A DNA stretch of 28,074 bases from JACPAP01 sp035287045 (GTDB taxonomy: Bacteria; Gemmatimonadota; Gemmatimonadetes; Gemmatimonadales; GWC2-71-9): the NCBI GenBank assembly GCA_035287045.1, contig DATECF010000045.1, positions 1 through 28,074 on the forward strand, read 5' to 3'. The notes beneath the pieces were generated by a model. It worked only from the letters and a program-made list of their open reading frames with translations, was not told the origin of the DNA and ran no database searches. Position 1 is the stretch's first letter, and the number at the start of each line of letters is the position of its first letter. This document shows, piece after piece, positions 9,789 to 16,570 of the stretch. A program made the translations under genes and the position numbers.

Positions 9789-11180
9789 CTATGGCGAGGC
9801 GCCCACGTCGTTGCCGTCGGTCACCAACACTTCCGGTCCAAGCCACCCCAGCATCCCACGCGGGTGCCTGACGAATACCTGATCGGCGTAACGCCCAAAC
9901 ACCGCCACGACCTCGCCCCCAGCCACTGAGTCAGTCGCCGTGCCCCCGAATCCGGGCCTCGAACGCAGCACCGACCCCCTGACCACGGCCGCTGAGTACA
10001 ACGCCTCGATGGGTCGCACGTCGCGCAGGGCCAGGTAGCCCTGCTCTCCACTCGGCAGGCGCGTGAAGTACCACCGCCCGGCTCCCGCCAGCACTTCCAC
10101 CGGCGCATCGCCGGAAAGGGTCAGCGAGACCGGCGCCGACAGGTCGGCGCGCGCGCGGAGCCGTGCGCCGCCGGTCGCCACTCGACCCCACCCGCCTACC
10201 AGACCCGAATCGCCCGCGAACACCGGAGGGACGCCCTGCGGCTCGAACAGATGGAAGTACGGGTCCACTGGTCCCCTCCGGCGCACATAGATGCCGAAAT
10301 GCAGATGCGGCGGCGTGGTGCGTGCGTTGCCCGTGTTGCCCACGAATCCGAGCGTATCCCCGGGCTCCACCCAGGTATCCTCCTGCACGGCGTAACGGTC
10401 GAGATGCGCATAGTACAAGCGCCGGCCGTATCGCGCGTCGCGCAGCCATACCACGTTCCCGCCCAGGCGATTGGTCCCCACCCACGACACCCAGCCCGCC
10501 GTGGCCGCGAGCACCGGCGTGCCGCGCGGGGCGAAGAGATCCACGCCGTGGTGCTCCCGGCGCCCGGCATCGCGCGGCGCCCCGAACCGGCTGCGGAGCG
10601 TGCGCATGTCCATCCCGGCTATCGGAAAGCCCAGCGACGCGTGCGCGCTGAGGGTCAGCGTGATCCGGCCGCCGCGAAGCAGCTCCGGCTGTATTCGCAG
10701 CACGTAGTCGCCCGGGCGCAGCGCCACGTATTCGAGCTCCCAGGCCGACGAGTCGGCGCTGGCCACCATCTGTGGTGGATTGAGGCTATCCGGAAGGAAA
10801 AAGAGATCGACGAAGAAGCTCAGGTCGTCCGGCCGGGCACCGGCCACGTCGATGCGGACCGCGACCCGCTGACCTTGCTCCAGCGACAGCCGATACGCGA
10901 CGGCGGCCGCCTGTCTGGGATCCAGGTAGCGCACTTCGCGGTGCGGCAGCACCACGGCCACGGGCTGCTCCAGGGCCCGCTCCGCGGCGGCCGTCCAATC
11001 CCGCCCCAACGCCGTGGTGCGGAGCCCCAGCTCCTGCAGCCGCGCTTCGTACGCCTCACGGGCGGTGGTGGTCACGAACCGCATACTCACCCGGCCGTCG
11101 CAAGCGGCCAGGGAGATGACCAGGCCCAGGGCCATCCACGGTCCCGGACCCGGCCACCGCCGAGTCACCGATCGTTCCAA
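9789..11180 (-). CDS. M23-family metallopeptidase, lipoprotein with C-terminal SH3-like repeats
   Basis: Envelope peptidoglycan hydrolase or LytM-like factor, 463 residues. The N-terminus has a signal peptide with lipobox SLAAC. A beta-sandwich-like region (about 85-180) precedes the LytM domain. The zinc motif is complete: H-x3-D in EHHGVDLF (near residue 208), AHLD, and HLHFG (near 292). The C-terminal 130 residues hold two likely SH3-type segments (GRWYFTRLPSGEQGYLALR and VFVRHPRGMLGWLG), which usually bind cell-wall peptide. The ATG overlaps the end of the M14 gene by 16 bases, so the two exported peptidases are probably co-translated. All zinc ligands are present, so activity is expected, unlike EnvC-type degenerate members. 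Confidence 0.92.
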   Translation of the reverse strand: MERSVTRRWPGPGPWMALGLVISLAACDGRVSMRFVTTTAREAYEARLQELGLRTTALGRDWTAAAERALEQPVAVVLPHREVRYLDPRQAAAVAYRLSLEQGQRVAVRIDVAGARPDDLSFFVDLFFLPDSLNPPQMVASADSSAWELEYVALRPGDYVLRIQPELLRGGRITLTLSAHASLGFPIAGMDMRTLRSRFGAPRDAGRREHHGVDLFAPRGTPVLAATAGWVSWVGTNRLGGNVVWLRDARYGRRLYYAHLDRYAVQEDTWVEPGDTLGFVGNTGNARTTPPHLHFGIYVRRRGPVDPYFHLFEPQGVPPVFAGDSGLVGGWGRVATGGARLRARADLSAPVSLTLSGDAPVEVLAGAGRWYFTRLPSGEQGYLALRDVRPIEALYSAAVVRGSVLRSRPGFGGTATDSVAGGEVVAVFGRYADQVFVRHPRGMLGWLGPEVLVTDGNDVGASP

Positions 11181-14062
11181 TTGAGAATGGCGTTGAACAC
11201 CATGGGCGCGTCGTGATGGTTCAAGAACCGGTGCAACGGGTTGAAGGTGAAGACGATCACCCGTCCCGCATCGTTGGCGCCTGCCGGCACGTCGAACACG
11301 GCGCCGTGGCCCACGATCTGGTTGCTGTTTCGGACCATCCCGCTCAGGACGTACGGCTGACGTGCCCGCTCCCCTTCACCACCGCCCTCCTGGACCAGCG
11401 CAGACGAGCCCGGACGAGCGCGCTCGTCTGTGCTCGTCTGTGCTCGTCCGCGCTCGCCCGTATGCGCCATCCCCATTATTTCCGTCACGACGGTATCCCG
11501 CTCGTCAGCCAGCGGCTCCGTGCCGTACTGCAGCACCATGAGCCCGCGATCCCGCCGGGCGGTGCGCCACAAGGGCGCGTTACCTCTGAACACGTGGGTC
11601 GTTTCCGGGAACCCGTACAGCACGGGATGATTCGGCCGGCGCGCCTTGGCGGTCACGATCGACCCCGGATGGAACAGCCCGGAGGGCGCGTAGTCCTGCA
11701 GCTCGCGGATTAACCCGGTCTCGGTCGCGAGGCGAGTGGCGTTCTCGATCGTGATCAACGTCCCGCCCCCGTCCAGGAACCGCTCCAACTCAGCCATGCC
11801 GAGGAAGCCCGGCCCGCCGGTCATGTCACTGGTGCTACTGGGGGATCCGTGCGACGCGAACTCCGGCGTCTTGGTGAACGGAAGCGGCCCCCATTCCTTG
11901 TCGATCCCGTGAATCCACTGCGCGCCCTGCCCGCCCGCCGTTGGCACCAGAATCACGTCAAACCGGCGACGCAGGTTACCCGCCTTGAGGTCGTCCTTGT
12001 GAATGGAGGTGTACGGCAGGCCGAGTTGCTCGAACCAGTAGCGCACCCAGCCCTCGTCCTGGGTGGAGAACCAGGTGTGGTAGATGGCGATCCGCGGCAA
12101 GTCGAGCGCGTGACGCCGCACGCTGGGGGCGCTCGCTTGGGTCAGCGCCAGCCCATACTGCTGTGCCAGCCACTCCGCGCTCCCGGCCGTCACCCCTTCC
12201 AGCATCACCGTGCCGGCGGTCCATTCGGCGCCGGACGCGGTGAACGTGGTCTCCGCCACAAACACCGCGGACCGCGCCTCGCGCTGCTTAAGGGCGTATA
12301 GGGCCGGGAGGAGCTCCACCTGCGCGGTGTATTTCAACAGCCATCGATCGGCCGCTCGCTGCGCGTCGTCGGCTGTCCGCCGTCCGGTATCCGACGAACC
12401 CGCCGAACCGCCGGCCGCGGTAGCTCGGGTCGCGCTGCCACGCCAAGCGACCGTGTCTCGCAACATCTCGAGCCGACGCCACGCGAACACCGAAGGATCG
12501 TTCACCGGCTGCACGTCGACGCCGTACAGCAGCCCCAGCGTCCAGGCGATGTCGTCGTAGGGCGGGTAGCGGGCCGAGCTGGGGTAGTCCTGCTTGGTGA
12601 GCAGATTCACCGCCAGGTCTCGATACGGCTGGTCCAGCTTCACCACGAAACTCCCCGGCAGGGTGTCCGTCGAGCGGTGGACCTCGATGGCGTGCCGCTG
12701 GAGCTGGTTCACCAGATAGGCCGCGCGCCGCGGGTCCCGCTGCTGGTCCAGGGCGGGAATCAGGAAGGCGTGAGGGGCACGGGTGCGGCCTCGCTCGATG
12801 CTGTTCGCACCCTTCTGCCAGAAATTGACCAGCAGGTCCCGCCCGTTCCGGGCCGCGTAGTCCAACGAGGCCAGCACGCCGCCCTGCATGAAGTTGGTGT
12901 TATTGCGAAGCGACCAGCGCACTTTGGCGGTGGGAGGCCAGGGCCGGTACCATTGGGCCGTGGTGACCGAGTCGCCCGCGTAGGTTTGGCCCCGCAGGTC
13001 ACGCAGGTAGGTGTCGGCCCCGGCGTTGCCGAAGGTCTCGTAGAAGCGGCTGATGCCGTTATGGTTGGTCGCCGCCCAGGCGCCGTAGCCCGGCCACCAG
13101 CCGTCGAAGAACCCCCAGGTCCACACGCCCGGAACGCCCTGCTTGGTGAGCGACTGGATGTCCCAGTTGGCCAGAGTCTGCCACTCGCTGACGATGATCG
13201 GATCCACGGTGTAGTTGTAGGGGCCGGTCCCAGTGGAGACGTAGAGCAACGGCACCGACTCGTGCAGGTCGTGCATGACCAGCGGGTGCCATTGGTAGTA
13301 CGTCCGGTACACCGCCTTGGTCAGCGCCTGTGAGATCTGAATACCGTCACGGTTGTTGTCGTGGACCACGTACTTCCCCCAGTACGGGGTCGAGCGCGGG
13401 AAGCCGTCGTCCAGCTCGGGCCGGCCCCTGGTGTAGCGGTGGTACCAGTCCACCTGCCGGTCGCGTCCGTCCGGCTCGGCCACCGGATTGATCAGGACCA
13501 CGACGTTGTCTCTGATGCGGCGGATCAGCGGGTCGTCCGAGACCGCGAGACGATAGGCCAGCTCGATCAGCATCTCTGGGGGGCCCATCTCCGGCGAATG
13601 GAGCCCGCCCATCAGGTAGTACACCGGCTTGATCTCACCGACCAGCCGCTCCATGGCGGCGCGATCCGTAGCCCGCGGGTCCGCCAGTGCCACCAGACCC
13701 TGCTGGATCCGGTCGAGCTGGGCCATGGCGGCCTCATCCGCGATGGTGACGAGCAGCAGCTCCCGTTCCTCCTCGGTGCGACCCACCGTTTCCACCCGCA
13801 CGCGGGGCGATGCCTGGGCCAGCGCGCGGTAGTAGCCGTACAGCTCAGCGCTCCGATGCATCACGCCGGGCGCCCCCGCAATGGTGCCGAAATGCTCGCG
13901 CGGCGAGGGGATGGTGGGATGGTCCGGAATGGTGGCCACGCTGGCCGGCAGGAAGCGCGAGTCGGTGGTCGCTTCCCGGATCAACCGTTCGTACGTGGTG
14001 TCGCGCGCTTGGGGACCCTGCACCGCGGACAGCGTGAGAACAACCAGGAGGGATGGCGTCAT
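11165..14062 (-). CDS. M14-family zinc carboxypeptidase-like exported protein (965 aa)
   Basis: Large secreted carboxypeptidase A-superfamily protein. The N-terminus MTPSLLVVLTLSAVQG reads as a signal peptide. The M14 catalytic domain shows the zinc pair in GGLHSPEMG (H-x2-E), the third ligand in VMHDLHES, DNNRDG for substrate carboxylate binding, and FYETFGN with the catalytic Glu. A long C-terminal region follows (about residues 500-965), ending in a domain with VFTFNPLHRFLNHHDAPMVFNAILNW, reminiscent of a type-1 glutamine-amidotransferase-like fold common in these long M14 proteins. A low-complexity insert (ERGRAQTSTDERARPGSS) falls just before it, from repeats at 11401-11460. The substrate is unknown; peptide scavenging or peptidoglycan trimming are options. 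Confidence 0.92.
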   Translation of the reverse strand: MTPSLLVVLTLSAVQGPQARDTTYERLIREATTDSRFLPASVATIPDHPTIPSPREHFGTIAGAPGVMHRSAELYGYYRALAQASPRVRVETVGRTEEERELLLVTIADEAAMAQLDRIQQGLVALADPRATDRAAMERLVGEIKPVYYLMGGLHSPEMGPPEMLIELAYRLAVSDDPLIRRIRDNVVVLINPVAEPDGRDRQVDWYHRYTRGRPELDDGFPRSTPYWGKYVVHDNNRDGIQISQALTKAVYRTYYQWHPLVMHDLHESVPLLYVSTGTGPYNYTVDPIIVSEWQTLANWDIQSLTKQGVPGVWTWGFFDGWWPGYGAWAATNHNGISRFYETFGNAGADTYLRDLRGQTYAGDSVTTAQWYRPWPPTAKVRWSLRNNTNFMQGGVLASLDYAARNGRDLLVNFWQKGANSIERGRTRAPHAFLIPALDQQRDPRRAAYLVNQLQRHAIEVHRSTDTLPGSFVVKLDQPYRDLAVNLLTKQDYPSSARYPPYDDIAWTLGLLYGVDVQPVNDPSVFAWRRLEMLRDTVAWRGSATRATAAGGSAGSSDTGRRTADDAQRAADRWLLKYTAQVELLPALYALKQREARSAVFVAETTFTASGAEWTAGTVMLEGVTAGSAEWLAQQYGLALTQASAPSVRRHALDLPRIAIYHTWFSTQDEGWVRYWFEQLGLPYTSIHKDDLKAGNLRRRFDVILVPTAGGQGAQWIHGIDKEWGPLPFTKTPEFASHGSPSSTSDMTGGPGFLGMAELERFLDGGGTLITIENATRLATETGLIRELQDYAPSGLFHPGSIVTAKARRPNHPVLYGFPETTHVFRGNAPLWRTARRDRGLMVLQYGTEPLADERDTVVTEIMGMAHTGERGRAQTSTDERARPGSSALVQEGGGEGERARQPYVLSGMVRNSNQIVGHGAVFDVPAGANDAGRVIVFTFNPLHRFLNHHDAPMVFNAILNWNDR
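11401..11460. repeat. Four 10-base tandem repeats plus inverted copies inside the M14 gene
   Basis: Bases 11421-11460 are four near-identical 10-mers of form YGCTCGYCYG. Bases 11401-11420 are the reverse complement of two such units, so 11401-11420 and 11421-11440 form a 20-base inverted repeat with no spacer, matching at 18 positions. The unit length is not a multiple of three, so copy-number change would shift the reading frame of the last roughly 85 codons of the M14 gene. Confidence 0.85.
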
Positions 14063-14101
14063 GATGGTCTGTCGAGTTTAGGTAGTTGACAACGATACGC
14101 G

Positions 14102-14208
14102 CGTCGGGGGGTGGTCCGTGAGGACGCGTTCAGGTCGTGAGTCATTGACTCAATCAACGGACTCCTCGACGAGCGAACTGCAGTGTCCGAACGGACCACC
14201 CCCCGACG
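14102..14208. repeat. Inverted-repeat element with perfect 18-bp arms
   Basis: Arms 14102-14119 and 14191-14208 are exact reverse complements (CGTCGGGGGGTGGTCCGT), separated by 71 bases. The pairing extends imperfectly outward. Inside lies a second perfect palindrome, TGAGTCA-T-TGACTCA, at 14138-14152. The element fills most of the 156-base gap between the kinase stop and the M14 start. No target-site duplication or T-run is visible. It could be a structured leader, a processed intergenic RNA hairpin, a protein-binding site or a small mobile repeat. Confidence 0.8.
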
Positions 14209-14218
14209 TGCGCACAAC

Positions 14219-16084
14219 TCAGAGGGTGCCCCTGCCGAGGACCTGCCGGATCTCGCCCGCGGCGTCGATCGCGGCCTCCACGTCCACCGAGAGGGCTCGG
14301 GCCTGCTGCGTGGCGCTGGTGAGGTCGCTCAGCGCGGCACCGACGCCCGCGGAGCGGAGGCGGAGGAGGTCGAAGCGGACGTTCTGGATCGCCAGCACGC
14401 AAGACTCGAACTGCGCCTCCACCCGACCCCGCCGCTGCATCAGGTCCGCCAGCATCTCCCGCTGGCGCCGCAACAGATCCAGTCGGCGCTGCGCGTCCGG
14501 GTCCATGTGGTCCGGGTCCGGCCCTTGCAGGACCTGAATCCGTTCGTCCAGGCGGTCCAGCGTTTGCTGGTCCACGGTGCCTTCCATCTGACTCAGCGTC
14601 CGGGCCAGCTCTTCCGCGCGCGCCAGCAACGCATCCACGGTGGGCTGCACGTCGGGCAGGAGGTTTCGTTCCGCGGGGGCCAGGCGCTCGACGATCTTGG
14701 CGACCGCCGCGCGGTCGGTCCGCATCTGCCGGATCTGGGTCGCCAGCCGGCCGAAGTCGTCCGTTTTGGGCTCCGGCAGGCGGCCGGCGGGCCGGGCCGG
14801 CCGGCCGGTCCCAGGAGGAGGCGGCAGCGCGTCCCGGGCCGGAGGCCGGCTCACCACGTCGCGCCAGCTATACCCGGCGGACCACAGCTCGCCGTAGCGG
14901 GACGCGACGCCGATGCCCCACGGAATGGTGACGAACAAGAACCACGGACTCGCGATGCCCGTGACGATATTGAGCAGCAGCAGGCCGCCGTTCACCGAGA
15001 CGTAGGTCGCGAACTGCGAGCGAAAGCGGCGTACCAGAGGCGGCTCACCGTCGCCGGGCGCGGCCTCGGGTTGCTCCCGAGAAGCGCGGCGTGACGGCCG
15101 CTGGCGCGACGCGGGCACGGGCAGCGGCGCCGCCGCCGGGGAGCGCCGGGAGCCGCCTGCGCGGGGCTCGAGTGGCCGCCGCGTCCGGAATGACCCCGCC
15201 GCGGCGGTGCGCCGATACGGAACCGACACCCGGTTCTCCAGCGCCCGGCGAAGCGCGTCGGCCGTGGGCCAGCGGTCATCCGGGTTCTTTTCCAGGCAGC
15301 GCATGATCGTGTGCCCCAGATCCTCCGGGCAGTCCGGCCGCAGCCGCATCACTTCCGGCGCCGGCTCGGTGATCTGCTTCATGAGGATCCCAGGGACGGT
15401 CCCTGCCTGGAACGGCGGGTCACCCACCAGCATCTCGAACGCCACCAGCCCCAGGGAATAGAGATCGCTCCGGGCGTCGATCTCGCGCTCACCCGCCGCC
15501 TGCTCCGGGCTCATGTAGGTGGGCGTGCCGATCACGACCCCCGTTCCCGTGAGGGTCCCCACACCCCCGCCCACCAGCGCCTTGGCGATCCCGAAATCGG
15601 TGACCACCACGCGCCGCCGCGTGCCCTCGAGGAGAATGTTGTCCGGCTTGATGTCCCGATGGATGACGCTCATCGCGTGCGCCAGGCCCAGCGCGTCGGC
15701 CGTTTCCTTCATGATGCGCCGTACTTCTTCCGGCGGCAGGCGCTCACGGCGGCGCAGACGGGCGGCGAGCGATTCGCCGTCCACGTAGCCCATCACGAAG
15801 TACACCAGCGACTCGGCTTCGCCGACGGCGTGGATGGGGACGATATTGGGGTGGGACAGACGGGCGGCGGTCTCGGCCTCGCGGAGGAATCGGGTGCGGA
15901 TCTCCCCGCGGAACGCCAGCTCCGGCGGAAGCACCTTGATGGCGACCCGCCGCTTGAGCTTCAGGTCGCGCGCGCTGTAGACCACACCCATCCCGCCGCG
16001 GCCGATCTCGCTTTCCAGCGCGTAGCTCTCGGCGAGCGCACTCGACAGCCGGTCCGCGAGCGACGACCTCGACTCCTCGTCCAT
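14219..16084 (-). CDS. PknB-type Ser/Thr protein kinase with 2TM segment and coiled-coil C-terminus
   Basis: Eukaryotic-like protein kinase, 621 residues. The kinase core is complete: glycine loop GRGGMGVVY (28-36), Lys 50 in VAIKV, catalytic HRDIKPDN (142-149), DFG (163-165) and activation-segment end GTPTYMSPEQ. A proline/arginine-rich linker (about 290-345) precedes a 2TM-type membrane domain with two hydrophobic helices (about 357-395, LLLLNIVTGI and WFLFVTIPWGIG). Unlike PASTA kinases, there is no extracellular sensor. The C-terminal 170 residues are charged and helical, probably a cytosolic coiled coil (DQQTLDRLDERIQVLQ, RRLDLLRRQREMLADLMQRR). It may sense membrane or partner state. The M14 gene downstream may be independently expressed. 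Confidence 0.93.
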   Translation of the reverse strand: MDEESRSSLADRLSSALAESYALESEIGRGGMGVVYSARDLKLKRRVAIKVLPPELAFRGEIRTRFLREAETAARLSHPNIVPIHAVGEAESLVYFVMGYVDGESLAARLRRRERLPPEEVRRIMKETADALGLAHAMSVIHRDIKPDNILLEGTRRRVVVTDFGIAKALVGGGVGTLTGTGVVIGTPTYMSPEQAAGEREIDARSDLYSLGLVAFEMLVGDPPFQAGTVPGILMKQITEPAPEVMRLRPDCPEDLGHTIMRCLEKNPDDRWPTADALRRALENRVSVPYRRTAAAGSFRTRRPLEPRAGGSRRSPAAAPLPVPASRQRPSRRASREQPEAAPGDGEPPLVRRFRSQFATYVSVNGGLLLLNIVTGIASPWFLFVTIPWGIGVASRYGELWSAGYSWRDVVSRPPARDALPPPPGTGRPARPAGRLPEPKTDDFGRLATQIRQMRTDRAAVAKIVERLAPAERNLLPDVQPTVDALLARAEELARTLSQMEGTVDQQTLDRLDERIQVLQGPDPDHMDPDAQRRLDLLRRQREMLADLMQRRGRVEAQFESCVLAIQNVRFDLLRLRSAGVGAALSDLTSATQQARALSVDVEAAIDAAGEIRQVLGRGTL

Positions 16085-16109
16085 GTAGCTTCTGGTGTGG
16101 TCCGGGCGT

Positions 16110-16138
16110 AGATTAACGTGCGCCTAACACCGTGGCAA
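16110..16138 (-). promoter_or_regulatory. Candidate sigma70-type promoter for the kinase gene
   Basis: On the minus strand, TTGCCA (16138-16133) and TAATCT (16115-16110) are separated by exactly 17 bases, followed by about 25 bases to the kinase ATG. The -35 matches consensus at five of six positions, the -10 at fewer. Confidence 0.45.
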
Positions 16139-16166
16139 CCTGTTACATGCGCTCCAGGGAGGTGTC

Positions 16167-16418
16167 ATGCGCTGGGTAACCGACGACGCCGGACGGCGTT
16201 GGCTCGTCGAGCGAGTGGGGCGCACCTCGGGCATCGTCCCTACGAGGTCGCGCGAGGGGCTGTTTCCGGAGCCCGCGGATATCGTCCGGTTCAGCTGCGA
16301 GAACGACAAGACCGAAGCTGATCGCGAGGTCACCACCCGCGCGGGCTTGTTGGAGCAGCTGACGGAAACCGAGCTCCGGGCGCTCCTGAACATCGCTCCG
16401 CGAGCGCCGGGCGGGTAA
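16167..16418 (+). CDS. Small protein of unknown function upstream of lon (83 aa)
   Basis: I do not recognise it, but it has a good ribosome binding site (GGGAGG, a few bases before ATG 16167) and opens like a structured domain: MRWVTDDAGRRWLVERVGRT. Then come strand-like IVRFSCEND and a helix at the end (AGLLEQLTETELRALLNIAP). No signal peptide or membrane segment is present. It lies divergent from the kinase and 150 bases ahead of lon on the same strand. The opening suggests a small beta-barrel-like fold, which is inference only. Confidence 0.65.
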   Translation: MRWVTDDAGRRWLVERVGRTSGIVPTRSREGLFPEPADIVRFSCENDKTEADREVTTRAGLLEQLTETELRALLNIAPRAPGG

Positions 16419-16452
16419 CCAAGCTGCCAGACTGGCATCGCCCTGGCCGCCC

Positions 16453-16478
16453 AGCCGCCGCCCTGGCGGCTTGCTCTT
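16453..16478 (+). terminator. Possible intrinsic terminator between the small gene and lon
   Basis: A 7-bp stem AGCCGCC/GGCGGCT with 5-base loop GCCCT is followed by TGCTCTT, a poor U-tract. It stands 34 bases after the small gene's stop. A second short palindrome, TGCCAG-A-CTGGCA, lies at 16425-16437 just upstream. Confidence 0.4.
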
Positions 16479-16570
16479 GCCAAGAATCACCCTCGCGCCC
16501 GGCATGATTGGTGCCGTATCATTCCCTCACTTGGGGCCTCCTTGCGTCCCTTGAGGGAGAGAGAGCCATC

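Noticed and set aside
10251..15094. Several long plus-strand ORFs opposite the M23, M14 and kinase genes
   Set aside because: All are Arg/His-rich shadows with no recognisable motif, while the minus-strand frames carry complete catalytic motifs.
16465..16481. Sigma54-like TGGC...TTGC element before lon
   Set aside because: The spacing between TGGC and TTGC does not match the fixed -24/-12 geometry.
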